Notes: a model not told the origin generated them from the letters alone. A stretch of 64,000 bases of DNA from Bedellia somnulentella (GCA_963576735.1 OY755179.1:3410001-3474000); one strand, 5' to 3'. Shown: positions 12,156 to 23,897, counted from the stretch's first letter. Numbers and translations are program-made.

Positions 12156-12300
12156 TATATGACTTTTATGAAAAACAAATTAGTGTAGGACCGACCCAGG
12201 ATTTGAACCCTCGTTGTCTGCACCATAAGCGGTGTTCTACCCACTGAGCTATCATGGTTGCTTAATTATAATAATAAAAATACAAACGTATATATTTTTT

Positions 12301-12566
12301 GCTGTGTAGTGTCGGCTTAGAATAGCACTACCCCATTTCTTCCGGTGGGAGTACGTAAGAGGCGACTAACGGTATTGGGGGCTTTTAAGGGATTTTTGGG
12401 CGATGCGGTTGGAGACCCATCACCAACAACCTTTATTTTACCATCTTCATCACAACCAACCATCCATCACAACTTTCCAAAAGTGGCTGAGGAATTTCTA
12501 ATTCCTTAGCTTTGGCTACCCCTTCTAGGGATTTTTAGCCGTGAGTATATGTATGTATGTACGTAT
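12301..12566 (+). repeat. Family B, full length
   Basis: A complete copy from GCTGTGTAGTGTCGGCTTAG to the GTGAGTATATG and ATGT tail. A short duplication around CATCACAACC/CATCACAACT occurs in the middle. Confidence 0.9.
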
Positions 12567-12781
12567 ATATTTTATCTGAACATAGAGCTCGTAGCATTAT
12601 ACCCACGTGATCTAGTACTAGCCTTGTTTGTACCATAACCGCTCCGATTCATACCAAATCATAGAATTAAAGGACATATTTTTTATGTAATTGCATCTGC
12701 TTTATCGAGTAGTAGTAAGAGCTTAGACAGGTTTTTGTATCAATTATATAATATATAATAAGTAAAGGAAAGAAAAATTTC

Positions 12782-12853
12782 GACACAGGCGGGAATCGAA
12801 CTCGCGACCTCGGGTATACGCCCCCGTCACTCTGCCAATTGAGCTACCGTGTC
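12782..12853 (-). repeat. tRNA-like sequence inside repeat family C
   Basis: Read on the minus strand, 72 nt fold partly like a tRNA. A 7-bp acceptor stem (GACACGG with CTGTGTC), a D-arm TAGCTCAATTGGCAGAG and a T-arm GTTCGATTCCCGC are present. The anticodon arm is irregular (CGGGGGCGTATACCCG), so a working tRNA is unlikely. It is flanked by the family C sequence AAAGGAAAGAAAAATTTC and recurs at 24704-24775. Confidence 0.65.
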
Positions 12854-13009
12854 AATGGCTGCCAGCGCGAAATTCTTCTATCCTTTGTTTCTTTTACACT
12901 TTTAAGTAGTGTTTGCGTTCCCTACTTAAGGCCACTTGTCTACTTTTTCAGATAGAATGCAAATGTTGAGAACGCTTAACTATCACATAATTTGAATGTA
13001 ATTGTTCAT

Positions 13010-13150
13010 GAAAACCTCATGTGGGGATTATTACTAATAAATAAAGGAAAGAAAAATTTCGACACATCGGGTTCGATTCCCGCCTGTGTCGAAATTTTTC
13101 TTTCCTTTATTTATTTATTAGTAATAACCCCACATGAGGTTTTCATGAAC
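13010..13150. repeat. Family C hairpin with T-arm loop
   Basis: Two arms of about 60 bp form a near-perfect inverted repeat (CCTCATGTGGGGATTATTAC on one side, its complement on the other). The loop is only GGGTTCGATTCCCGCC, the T-arm of the tRNA-like unit. It looks like a family C copy folded on itself with the rest of the tRNA region deleted. Confidence 0.8.
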
Positions 13151-13457
13151 AAAAGCATTCAAATTATATAATATATACTTTATTTAACTTTGCCACAGTG
13201 ATAAGTTGAAGGAGGGAAAAAAGGGATATTTATAATCATAATATGATTGTGAGTAGTAGTACTCCTGATATTCATGACGGTATACGAGTACGGTACTAAG
13301 TAAATGCAAAAGAGAAAGGCTGTTTTATAACACGCGATATCAAGTTAAAAGGTGCCTCTAACTATGCAGAAAATAACCTTATGTAATTTAATATTGTTAG
13401 ATATGAACTTATATTATTTTTGGGGCATCAATTTTAACAAACAATTAAAACTTTAGC

Positions 13458-13578
13458 AACATACATACATACATACATATTCTCACGCCGTTAGTTCCCA
13501 TTGGGGTAGGCAGAGACTATCGATCGCCACTTTGTACGATCCTGGCAAACCTCTCTAGCTTCATTCACTTAAAAGAAA
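13458..13578 (-). repeat. RTE-like LINE 3' end fragment
   Basis: The reverse complement of the LINE 3' terminus: ATGT tail, CTCACGCCGTTAGTTCCC, ACGATCCTGGCAAACCTC. Truncated after about 100 bp, typical of incomplete reverse transcription. Confidence 0.85.
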
Positions 13579-13972
13579 AACTTTAAACCTCTCTAACTTT
13601 AGCAACACTTCACCATAAATATAAAATTACGAACTAACTCAATGGGAAATAGCCAACACTATAAAGGTATGACTTTATCAGTTGCTTTTAACATTTATCA
13701 CAGTTGAAGTGAGTAGATTTTTTTGGGTTACAAACATACATACACTCGCGGCCATAGACCCCAAAACGAAACAGCTAGAGCTACAGAAAAATGAGTTCCT
13801 AACCCTCTTTTTGAAAAAAGGAGAAAAATAGTGAAACCGCTCCAGTTTCACACGGGTTATGTTACAAATATCTAAAGTTTCACTAATCACTGCTTACTTT
13901 GAGAACTTTGTCGCATAACAGCAAAAGAGAAGTGAGGACAAGAATAATGCACTAGAAGGTGTAAGAACCGTT

Positions 13973-14204
13973 GCCGTATAGTGCCGGGCTAAGAATGTCA
14001 CTACCCCTTTCTACCAAAGGGGTCGATGTCGTAAGAGGTGACTAAGGGTATGGGGCTTTTTAAGTGGTTTTTGAGCGATTTGGTTGGAGACCCCTACCTC
14101 ACTCATCACTCCCCTACCAAATTCCAAATGAGGCTGAGGAGACTCTAGCTCTTTAGCTCTGGCTACTCTTTTAAGGGATTTCTGGCCGTGAGTATATGTA
14201 TGTG
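13973..14204 (+). repeat. Family B, second subfamily
   Basis: Starts GCCGTATAGTGCCGGGCTAA with AATGTCACTACCCC and ends GCCGTGAGTATATGTATG. It carries TAAGTGGTTTTTGAGCGAT in place of the GGGATTTTTGGGCGATG of the first subfamily. Confidence 0.85.
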
Positions 14205-15420
14205 AAAGAACAACATTATTGCCTCAATCACTTAAAATCCAAATGACCTGATACCTCACTGCTAAAAATATGGAGTTAAACGTTTTTAAACCGAAACTTA
14301 AGGTAAAATCAATTTAGTTCATGCCTAGAAACCTATTTTTTTTAGTAGTTAAAGCTAATTATCCCTCAGAAGTTTTTTTAATGATGTTATGGGATTTTAC
14401 CCATTGACGACTATAGTTAAATAATAATAATAGTCCCTTCACGGTTACCCTGTTTTTATATTAATCAGTAATCAGTGCCGTATTTTATAAAGCTGTGTAG
14501 TGTCGGCTTAGAAAAGTATACCCTGTGTTTTCCATGGATGATTATTTTTTTGGGGCCGGCCATTCGATATTAATTCATCGTTTAGGTTGTAACATCTGAA
14601 CTACACCTAACTAAAAACCTTTTTTTTATTTATTTAATAGGTACACATACAGATTGATAATAAACATTTTCTTTTTTGAAAAAATATTGATTTTCAATGT
14701 AGACATTAAAGCACCAAGTTACTATATTAGCTCTAGTTTTATTAAAACAAATAACTTTGTTTCTTGGAAGTCAAATGCAAACTTAATGATAACTTTGAAT
14801 CAAATTCTTCTCCGCAGTCAAAAGTTAATTGTTGTGAAAATATTCTCATCAACTCATCTTCAATTGAAACAAAGTACAATTTTGGTGTTTCGTTAAGAAA
14901 CATCTTGTACATACCACTTAACATAACACCCTTCGATAATTATAGGATCATATTTCTTCTTATACAATACAATATAATAATAATTTAGTTCCACAAATAA
15001 GACAAGATAACAATTTTGCAAATTAATAATGATATAATATTTATTAATATATAAATCTCAATAAAATCAAAAAGAAAAATCGGATATTTATCAGACAAAT
15101 CAGTCACACAAATTAATTAACTAATTTCTACAGACCTTAACTCTTGAGTTTGAAATAAAACTGAGCGTTGTCAGAATCAAATTGAAATGAGACGAGTTAA
15201 TTTACAAATTGCTATAAAATGTAACTCTGATTAAATTGAAATATTTACAAAGCATCTTCGAGCCGACACAGCTAAGTGAAAGTAAATGAACAGTTAGTAG
15301 ACGAGATGCTCCTTATAGAAACTTACCCGGTGCTCCGTGACCGAAAGACTCTTCAAAGTCTTCAACTCAACGTACCCCGACCTTGACTCTCTCAAATAAC
15401 AATTACTTAACACTTCAAGC
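14205..15420. other. Intergenic, upstream of histidine-rich gene 2
   Basis: Mostly AT-rich with no gene seen. A short family B head fragment lies at about 14490-14530 (GTGTAGTGTCGGCTTAGAAA). Confidence 0.5.
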
Positions 15421-15423
15421 TAG

Positions 15424-15432
15424 TATATAAAA
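15424..15432 (+). promoter_or_regulatory. TATA box of histidine-rich gene 2
   Basis: TATATAAAA, 62 bases before the ATG. A possible initiator (GTGCAGTTATC) follows about 20 bases downstream. Confidence 0.65.
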
Positions 15433-15485
15433 TCATTTTCAATAGTGCAGTTATCATTCAACAATTGCAACTTGTTTGCAATACA

Positions 15486-16211
15486 ATGAGGAGTGTCGTG
15501 GTAATAGCATGTGGCCTTCTGGCCTTCGCGGCCCTGGCCACAGCTAGGGACATGAGGGAGAAGCGGGAGGCTGACCTGGTGCCGGCAGCGTCCCACCACC
15601 ACCATGAGAAGGGTGGCGGTCACGAGCACCACCATCATCATCACCACGACCACGGTGGCCACGACCACAAGGGGCACAAGGGGCACCACGAAGACCATCA
15701 CGGGAAAAAAGGCCACCACCATCACGAAGGACACAAAGGACACTACGACGAGCACGGCGGACACAAAAAACACCATCACCACGACGACGGATACCACCAC
15801 CACGAGCACCACGGTGAGAAGGGAGAACACGGCCATGGACACGACGAGCACGGTCACTTCCACAAGGGACATGACACGAAAGGCCACCACGGTGTAGAGA
15901 AGCACAATGAGTTTAAGAAGGACAAACATTTCCACCACCACCACGGAGAGAAAGGCCACAAGTCCCACCACGGGGGACACCACCACGAGGGCGGGTACAA
16001 GAAGGGCGGGCACCACCACAAGGGGCACAAGCACGGGGGACACCACGAGCACCACCACGGCAAGAAGGGGCACCACGAGCACGGGGGGCACCACCACCAC
16101 CACAAGGGCCACCACGGTGACGGCGGGCACCACGAGCACTGGCATCACCATGAAGATCACGGCAAGAAAGGAGGACATGAAGACCATAAGCATTGGCATC
16201 ATAAGCACTGA
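15486..16211 (+). CDS. Secreted histidine-rich protein, copy 2
   Basis: 241 aa. The signal peptide is MRSVVVIACGLLAFAALATA, followed by RDMREKR, a good furin-type site, and DLVPAAS. The rest is very rich in histidine, with runs such as GHEHHHHHHHDHGG, and contains no cysteine. The family block appears as KHNEFKKDKHF. The end HKHWHHKH lacks the lysine tail of copies 3-5. Third codon positions are strongly C-ended (CAC, GGC, AAG), giving a GC-rich gene in AT-rich surroundings; copies 1 and 3 use more CAT and GGA. A poly-A signal AATAAA follows at 16287. The role is unknown. Confidence 0.9.
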   Translation: MRSVVVIACGLLAFAALATARDMREKREADLVPAASHHHHEKGGGHEHHHHHHHDHGGHDHKGHKGHHEDHHGKKGHHHHEGHKGHYDEHGGHKKHHHHDDGYHHHEHHGEKGEHGHGHDEHGHFHKGHDTKGHHGVEKHNEFKKDKHFHHHHGEKGHKSHHGGHHHEGGYKKGGHHHKGHKHGGHHEHHHGKKGHHEHGGHHHHHKGHHGDGGHHEHWHHHEDHGKKGGHEDHKHWHHKH

Positions 16212-16286
16212 AAATGTAGAAAAATATGAGTTGTTGATTTTTTATTCTGATATATTTTTGTATTCGAATCGTTTTTTATACAAACA

Positions 16287-16292
16287 AATAAA
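16287..16292 (+). promoter_or_regulatory. Poly-A signal, gene 2
   Basis: AATAAA 76 bases after the stop codon, in AT-rich 3' DNA. Confidence 0.6.
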
Positions 16293-17596
16293 AATTTTGT
16301 TATAAAATATGTGTTCTGATTCAATTTCATTTTACATGATCTCTGCGAAAAATTCTTTATGATGTTTGTAACGTCCTACTTATTTCCATAATTGTGAATT
16401 AGGCAAATTTCAAAGCAACTTTTATGTTATCTCTTTGACGACAAGATGAAGTCTCGTATAAATTTTACTAACTAACTTGTTACTAGGGAACATATTTTAG
16501 TATTTATGATTTCGTTGAATGAACGTTTAGTTTAGTCATATCTGTCTGTTTGTCAGTCTATCCGTGTGTCACAGTAATTAATTTAAAAAGTAGTTGAAAA
16601 TAAGTAGGTAGATGTAAATTATTAACTGCTTGAAATTATTAGGATAAAAGATATAAACTATCGAATATAAACCATTTAAATATATATAACCATATAATAC
16701 TAACAACAAAAAATTGCTAGAATTACACTAATTCAACAGTTTTTAAGATGTAGCGCATTGTATAAAACTGCAAATGTAACTTCGATTTCAAACAATTATA
16801 ATGTAAATAAAAATAAGTTTGCGTCGCGATTCTGATAGAAGATATATCGCTTTACTTACTTAGACTTGCCACAAAACGTTTCACGGGCGAGTCCAACTCG
16901 CTTTTTTTTTTCAACCAAGCTACGAATATTTCAGATGTTATCCCAATGAAGCCACGGCGAATAGGTTTAAATAACTTAACAAGGCAAGACTGTAATTTTT
17001 CTAATTTCAGCATAAAATATGAGAAATATGGTATCAATTTTCATTAAGAGCTAATTAAGAAAAATACTTTACTCATTAATAAAATTTATTCTAGTCGTCA
17101 AAACGTAAATATATCTGCAACGCACCATTTTGTATTGTATACAGATCGCGTCACTTTCACATTTCCAGGAAACACACATCATACCTCAATAATCATCAAC
17201 AATCACTATAAAAGCCATTCGAAAGGTTCAGGTCCACATAAATGCATAAGCAAGTCAATTTAATAATAATTTATTTGATTTTATTCAAAAATATATTAAT
17301 ATCAGCTAACCTGGCGAGCATTGTTTTCCCATGTAAATTATTTCTAGGGTGTTTCTAGTGTATAAAATAAAGATAGAAGGTTACGATTGGATAAACCTTA
17401 TCACCTTACGAGCTTAAAATAGTTATATTCCTATACTCACACCTACCGAATGTTAATGCAAAATTTTATTTAAATCAGTTCAGCCGTGTCGGAGCAGATG
17501 ACAAACAATGTTACATTGTAGAATCAATTCAACTATGTCTTAATTGAGAATTGGGTATTTGGGTATGCAATGTTTGACAAAAGTTTTAAGTATATG
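16293..17596. other. Intergenic, nothing recognised
   Basis: AT-rich sequence with no coding signal and no repeat of the families defined here. Confidence 0.5.
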
Positions 17597-17820
17597 GTAT
17601 CGTGAGGAAACCCACATGGCTGAGTTGTACTTAGTCATGTGACAGTGTATTCGTAAAAAACGGCGTTAGGCCTGCCCCCTATCACGTGAGTACACTGTCC
17701 ATGCAAAACGTGGGTACTCTGAACACCATGTGACAAAGTCACGCGATGTTCAGAAGTATTAGTATTAGTACCTCTGCCAACCCCTTCGGGGATATTCGGC
17801 GTGAACGTTTATGCTTATTA
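17597..17820 (+). repeat. SINE family A, 5'-truncated
   Basis: Body and tail only, from CGTGAGGAAACCCACATGG to CGGCGTGAACGTTTATGC. One CACGTGA motif is kept, the other reads CACGCGA, and TATTAG is duplicated. Confidence 0.9.
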
Positions 17821-19165
17821 TATATGGTAGAGCGACTTTCGCAATACTAAATAAAATATAGTTACTTATCTATGATCATCTTAAAGGCATAAACTACTGC
17901 TATTTATAATTAAAATAACGAGAATCTATCAGAAGTAAAATATATTTTAAACTTAAAAATGACGTTGCAATAAGCTACAGCTTAGAATTCATTTCATTTT
18001 TATTGCAGTTTGTATTAGAAATACTCGGCGTGATTGTTCAACTATTCAATATTCAAGAACTTTACTATCCAGAAAAATAGTATTGCGCAGTTAACACTTT
18101 TTTAACCAACAACCCGTGGCGTGGTCGGATGTCTCGTTTTTTCCAAGAACTTGATATTACGAGGCATACTAGCCAGCCGCAGGAATTCAATCAAAATAAC
18201 CAGGTTCAGGTCAAATATTCTTGCTTTAAGCTTTTTATTACGTATATTTTTATTTTTAAGTTTCATGCATACATACATACATATACGCACGGCTATAAAT
18301 GTCTAAAAAGGGTAGCTAGAGCTTCAGAATACGAATACGATAGGTAACACGGACAAAATGCTATGGTTGGCAAGGAGGCGCCGGAACTCTGAAGCGCGCG
18401 ATTGCAGGCTTACGCATCCTTTGACAACTCCGATCACTTGCTCTCGCACTCCATCGTACACTGGCGCACACGGGCGGAACAAATGCGATTCCGCGCTGCA
18501 AGATATGGTCCAACCCTTAATCGTCTCTTACCAACACCCACGGGCACTGAGAGAGTATGCTATTCTAAACCGGCAATACACGGTTTCAGTCTCGGTTAAA
18601 GAATAAACTCTACACTAATCTTTAACTGCTTTGATATCCATTGCTTTGATATGCTTTGATGATGCAATTGTACCTCACTGTAAACTGTTTGATCACATTA
18701 TTACTTTTGTAAATTTGTGTTTGATGTGCAATAAAGTGTTATTCTATTCTATTCTATTCTATATCCAGTGATAAGATTTTGTCTGAACTTGTAGACATAT
18801 CTGACACAACATTAAAGGCTAAATAACAGCATATAAACTGCACGTGAGTGATTGTGGACTGAGAAGAAGAGGGTTCATCATTAAATGCTCCTAATATGCT
18901 GACATTCAGTGTTACTTGTATCAATGGTAAATGAATTACACGATATGGCGAATATTGTATATAAGCCTTTTGAAAGAAAGGGAATGAGAGTGAATTTGGC
19001 CGCATTCACTTAAAAACATTGTTTATCACCTTTGTAATTCACGGTTTATTTTGAATTTTAATTACGAGTTATGCACTCAAGTATTATTTTCAACCACATA
19101 TATTCCAATATTTTTTTTATCGCGTGTTATTACAAGGTTATTAAATGTGCATACGTGAAAGTCTT
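17821..19165. other. Intergenic with small repeat pieces
   Basis: A family B end lies at 18269-18345 (minus). A moderately GC-rich stretch of unknown origin lies at 18350-18610 and has overlapping short frames. It ends near AATAAAG and a TATTC pentanucleotide run at about 18740-18762, which looks like the tail of an unrecognised retroelement. Confidence 0.45.
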
Positions 19166-19602
19166 AGAAAACCTCACAGCCCATATATGTCCCCACCAAG
19201 GGGCTCGAGCCTACCCAATATAGGGCGATTTGGCCATAGTCCCCCACGCTGGCCAATTGACGTGCAAGCGACTCGTGTTCAAATATTCCGGGACGGGCCT
19301 ACACCAATTTGTCTTTTGTAAAAACATATGTGTGGTTAATTTATCATGGTTGTTAACGGTGAGGGAAAACATCGTGAGGAAACCCACATAGCTGAGTTGT
19401 ACTTAGTCATGTGACAGTGTATTGGTACAAAACGGCGATAGGCCTGCCCCCTATCACGTGAGTACACTGTTCATACAAAACGTGGGTACTCTGAACACCA
19501 GCTGACAAAGTCACGCGATGTTCAGAAGTATTAGTACCTCTGCCAACCCCTTCGGGGATATTCGGCGTGAACTTTAATGTTATGATATGTTATGTTATGC
19601 TA
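19166..19602 (+). repeat. Composite: lepidopteran-type repeat joined to SINE A
   Basis: The left part (19166-19260) carries CACAGCCCATATATGTCCCC and GGGGCTCGAGCCTACCC, seen again at 61512-61690. It runs into SINE A at about 19258 inside the tRNA-like head (GCAAGCGACTCGTGTTCAAA) and continues to CGGCGTGAAC and (TTATG)n. The junction suggests template switching or insertion at the head. Confidence 0.75.
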
Positions 19603-19999
19603 GCCAATTGTGGGTTGGCAGAAAATACTTACATATGTTCCACTCGCGATCCAGCTAGCACTTGGCCACTTTTTCATCCTATAGAAAGATATATTTCTAA
19701 AGAAAATTTCTATACACATTTCAAAAAGATATCCAGCAACAATAAATACACTGAAAATTCATCATGAATTTAGCGTCTGTGTATTACACTTAATCGTTAT
19801 CACTAACTAACATCTTAATTAGGTAACATAATACGCACATGGTAACTTGATTGATGTCTGCGTACATTTGAAGCTATTATCTTAATAGGTGGAAACAGTA
19901 CTCCTATTATAATTAAGTATGTGTAATTTAAACAACTCTTAGTATTGGATGTATAGAAACGTTGCAATTAATTTAGCTATTAGTAATTATACATAACAT

Positions 20000-20386
20000 A
20001 TAAACATAGACATAAAACATAAACGTTCTCGCCGAATATCCCCGAAGAGGTTGGCAGAGGTACTAATACTTCTGAACATCACGTGACTTTGTCACCTGGT
20101 GTTCAGAGTACCCACGTTTTGCATGGACAGTGTACTCATGTGATAGGGGGCAGGCCAATCGCCGTTTTGTACGAATACACTGTCACATGACTAAGTACCA
20201 CTCAGACATGTGGGTTTCCTCACGATGCATCGTTTTCGATGTTTTCCCTCACCATTAACAAAAAAGATAAATTAACCACACATATGTATTTAGAAAAGAC
20301 AAATTGGTGTAGGCCCGACCCAGGATTTGAACACTAGTCGTTTGCACGATAACCGAGTGTTCTACCCACTGGGCTATCACGATTGT
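20000..20386 (-). repeat. SINE family A, full length
   Basis: Minus orientation. The tail (ACATAAA)n is at 20000 and the tRNA-like head (ACTGGGCTATCACGATTG) ends at 20386. One CACGTGA is intact; the second reads CATGTGA. Confidence 0.9.
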
Positions 20387-20392
20387 AATAAT

Positions 20393-20930
20393 ACATACAT
20401 ACATATATATTATAATAGAGTATATACTAACGGCCATAAATTCCAAAAAGGGGTTGCGACAGCTTCAGACCTAGAAACTCCTCAGCCATATTTGTAAGTT
20501 GATAGGCGACAAGATGGTAGAAAAAAGTATTGTTACACATATCCATACACTTAGATGCCTTTTACTTTAAGAAAGGGGGAGTGACATTCTAAGTCGGCAC
20601 TACACGGCTTAAATGTTACAATGCTATAAACAAGATAAAAGTAGTTAGGAAGATATTAGAATGATTGGACTATCTGTGTTTATCTTTGAGCTAATCGTTT
20701 AATTCTTCATACATAACACTCACGCCCTTAGTTCCCGTTGAGGCAGGCAGATTTTATGGATTGGAACTTTGTACGCTCCCGAACTTCTCGAACTTCATGT
20801 ACATACAATATTCTCATAGATGGTATTTATTCTTAATACTTCAGACTGCTGTATATTTGAGCACGTTTTCTATTTGATTTAAGTGTGTCCTATGTCGTTG
20901 TCACTGAAATTGCCATCCATATTGGTTAAT
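20393..20930 (-). repeat. Family B copy followed by LINE 3' remnant
   Basis: Family B (minus, second subfamily) at 20393-20615, ending CTAAGTCGGCACTACACGGC. A strongly diverged RTE-like LINE 3' end follows at about 20720-20930 (CACGCCCTTAGTTCCC, TTTGTACG, GTGTCCTATGTCG). Confidence 0.7.
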
Positions 20931-21416
20931 AATATAAATATAATAGAATAACTAAAATATACTTTTTTTATTTCTTTTTTTTTATTTTCCAGGTACTGAA
21001 ATGCGAGATTATTCTTTCAAAGTTTCAACTCCTTATTGGCACCCTTAGGAGGTAAATTCTAATAAAACATGAAACGAATGTATCATAAAATACTAGTCAT
21101 AAATCTGGAATTTTAGGTCATAGTTGGGACGATATACACTTTTTTTTGTTTGACTCTACATGAGATCTGACTTTTTGACAGTCCGAGTCCTCTGGTCTCG
21201 TCTTGGCATCACTTGGCAGGGCGGAATTTATTTTTTAAATTTTATTTGTCATCATCAGAAAAAAACTCCTATAACAGCAATACAAAAGATTTGTCCTCGA
21301 ACTAGTGGTTCACGATCAAATCGCGCCGTCGGAAAGTTTAACATTGACGGACAAAGAGAGAGCGGAAACAAGAGCAAGACTTGTTGCAACATAACTGCTC
21401 AGGAAATAATACTGTC

Positions 21417-21424
21417 TATAAATA
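21417..21424 (+). promoter_or_regulatory. TATA box of histidine-rich gene 3
   Basis: TATAAATA, 69 bases before the ATG. A possible initiator (ACTCATAGT) lies about 25 bases downstream. Confidence 0.65.
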
Positions 21425-21485
21425 ACTTGTCACAGCAGTATGGTACTCATAGTGTTGCCAACTCCAGAAGCAGATTGATTACAAA

Positions 21486-22211
21486 ATGAGACCGGTGTGG
21501 GTGCTCGGGTGCCTAGCAGCACTACTTGCTGTAGCCTACTCTCGAGAAATCCCAGAACAACAAACAGATTTAGAAACAGCTGCTTCTCATCACCACGAAA
21601 AAGGAGGTGGGCACGAACACCATGCTCATCACCATCATAGCCATGGTGGGAAAGGACACAAGGGCCACAAAGGCCATCATCACCATGAACACGGGAAAAA
21701 AGGACACCATCACCACGAAGGACATAAAGGTCACCATGATGAACACGGCGGTCACAAGAAACATCATCATCACGACGATGGACACCACCACGAACACCAT
21801 CATGGTGAAAAAGGTGAGAAAGGACACTCATTCGAAGAAAAAGGACATTATCATAAAGGACACTCAACCAAAGGTCACCATGGTGTCCATAAAGTAGACG
21901 AATTCAAGAAAAACAAGCATTTCCATGATAAGCACGGTCACTCCGGTTTCGATGAAGGCCACGGTGGTCATCATCACGAGCATGGGCACAAGAAGGGAGG
22001 ACACTTCCATAAAGGACATAAGCACCACGGTCATCACGAACACGAGCACGGGAAGAAGGGTCATCATGAGAAGGGTGGCCATCATCACGAACACAAAGGA
22101 CACCACGATGAAGGTGGCCATCATGAACATCATCATCATCATGAAGGGCATGGCAAGAAAGGCGGTCACGAGGACCATAAGCATTGGGGATGGAAAAAAG
22201 GACACAAATAA
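21486..22211 (+). CDS. Secreted histidine-rich protein, copy 3
   Basis: 241 aa, of which I count 83 histidines (34%). The signal peptide MRPVWVLGCLAALLAVAYS is followed by REIPEQQTDLETAAS and a cysteine-free body of H-rich segments alternating with GKKGH, HKGHH and GEKGEKGH units. The central block reads GVHKVDEFKKNKHFHDKHG. The C-terminus HKHWGWKKGHK supplies the only mature tryptophans. It lacks the dibasic site seen in copies 1 and 2. It is closest to copy 5 on the opposite strand (shared GHSTKGHHGVHK, HEHEHGKKGHHEKGG and the spacing of repeats). A poly-A signal is at 22272. Metal binding is plausible from composition but unproven. Confidence 0.9.
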   Translation: MRPVWVLGCLAALLAVAYSREIPEQQTDLETAASHHHEKGGGHEHHAHHHHSHGGKGHKGHKGHHHHEHGKKGHHHHEGHKGHHDEHGGHKKHHHHDDGHHHEHHHGEKGEKGHSFEEKGHYHKGHSTKGHHGVHKVDEFKKNKHFHDKHGHSGFDEGHGGHHHEHGHKKGGHFHKGHKHHGHHEHEHGKKGHHEKGGHHHEHKGHHDEGGHHEHHHHHEGHGKKGGHEDHKHWGWKKGHK

Positions 22212-22271
22212 ATTTGTTGCATTTAGTTCAACCGCTTTACCGTTGTATTTTGTTTTTGTTATGACTTTGTA

Positions 22272-22277
22272 AATAAA
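22272..22277 (+). promoter_or_regulatory. Poly-A signal, gene 3
   Basis: AATAAA 61 bases after the stop codon. Confidence 0.65.
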
Positions 22278-22393
22278 CATTAATAGTGATCTCTATACGA
22301 GTCTGTATATTTTACTTTACTTACGAATTTCTTAGTTTAAGTTTTCTTTGTCACTTAGATTATCATAAACGAATTTAAGATTATTTCGTAATG

Positions 22394-22730
22394 AATACAT
22401 GGCACACACATATTCACGGCTATAAATCCCTAAAAGGAGTAGCCAGTCTTCAGAATACAAAATTCCACGGCCACTTTTGGAAGTAAAGTTTTTTTTTGGT
22501 GATGGGTCCAACCGATACGTCCAAAAAACACTTTAAAAAGCCCCAATACCCTTAGTCACCTCTTACGAACACCCGCGGGCAGTAATGGGATAGTGCTATT
22601 TTAAGCCGACACTAAACGACACGACACGAGGCTTAGGGTATGGGGTTTTTTTAAGGTGATTAACGATACTTTACTTCTACCATCTTGTGCCCTATCAACA
22701 TCCAAAAACTTGGCAGCCGTGAAACACTGA
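22394..22730. repeat. Family B copies in opposite orientation
   Basis: A minus-strand copy at 22394-22620 faces a shorter plus-strand piece at about 22625-22730 (GGGTATGGGGTTTTTTTAAG, CCCTATCAACATCC). Confidence 0.75.
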
Positions 22731-23897
22731 TTATCAATTTATTATAGTGCTCCATAATTATTAATATTATTTTTTTAGATTTTTATCTTCTTTTTCATGC
22801 CTTGTTGTCTGATTTTCATTTAAATTAGAATTTTTTTTAGTGTTTAATTTTTAATGTATTTTTATTGTTCTTGTATTTACAATCATAGGTCTGAGATAAA
22901 ATATTTATTTATGTATGAACGAGCATGCAGTATCTACATCAAGTAGAGTGCAAAAGAAAAACTTGTCGTCAATATTGTTGTATTGTTACTTTCCTAATTT
23001 TGTACTTGGTTTTGTAGATCAATAAAAAAAAAAGTTGCTGAGGAGTTTTTAGCACTAAAGCTCTAGCTACCCCTTTTTGGGATTTATGGTCGAGAGTATA
23101 TAAAAAAGAACATTTATTATTAATTCCACAAGTTAATATAATAAGTACCTATTTAATCACACTCAACTTGAGACATTTGTACTCGGATAGTGAATATAAT
23201 AGACTCAGTTCCATGTAAGTTGTCACATATTGATTACTACATCTAGAGTCAATAGAGGATGACTGACTACGTCTCCTGGCTACACACCGCAAACATTTGT
23301 CTAACAACGTTACAGTATAATAAGCTTATATAGTGAGCTTTCGACATACTCAAATTGAAGCATTTAAGTCAATTCGTCAGGAAATTCATGAATATGTATT
23401 GTTTTTTTGAGATAATATTTCTTATATTTTATTTACTAATAAATGGCTTTTTTCAGTACCGAATCACGAATCACGAAATCAATACAGGGGAGGGGATATA
23501 ATATACAGGGCTTATTTTAATGAAATTTGGCAGAAAGTTAGGTAATGACCCCAATTAACATGTAGGATACTTTTTATCCCAAAAATTTTAAAAGTTTAAA
23601 AATATTTCAACAAAAATATAGTATAGACTAGACTATAGGTCACTATACAGTCTGGCAATAAGCTAACAAATAAATAAAGGAAAGAAAAATTTCGACACCA
23701 CCGGATATACGGCCGGAGGATATGACTTTATTTATTATAATAACATTCAAAATAAGCTAACAAATTAAAGTAATGAATACCGTTTTATTAACTTCACCAT
23801 TAACATTTAAACATATAATTTTATATATAACTAACAAAGCCAAAGCTTTGGAATAAAAATCTTTTCTTTAGCCACTATATGAAACTGAGTGGCAAAA
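22731..23897. other. Intergenic with repeat scraps
   Basis: A family B 3' end lies at 23035-23105 and a family C end at about 23665-23710 (AAAGGAAAGAAAAATTTCGA). Otherwise AT-rich and featureless. Confidence 0.5.

Larger units (their letters stand above)
11226..12263 (-). repeat. SINE family A copy split by a mariner
   Basis: Minus-orientation SINE with the tail at 11226 (GTTCGCGCCGTTTATCC) and the tRNA-like head at 12263 (CACTGAGCTATCATGGTTGC). The body is interrupted between 11442 and 12156 by the mariner-like element, which duplicated TA. Confidence 0.85.

Noticed and set aside
12782..12853. Functional tRNA gene
   Set aside because: The anticodon arm does not form a normal 5-bp stem with a 7-base loop, and the unit recurs within a dispersed repeat.
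15420..16208. Long antisense frame (262 aa) opposite histidine-rich gene 2, and similar antisense frames at the other four copies
   Set aside because: The translation is a valine/methionine/leucine-rich shadow produced by CAC/CAT and GGC codons read backwards. There is no independent support.
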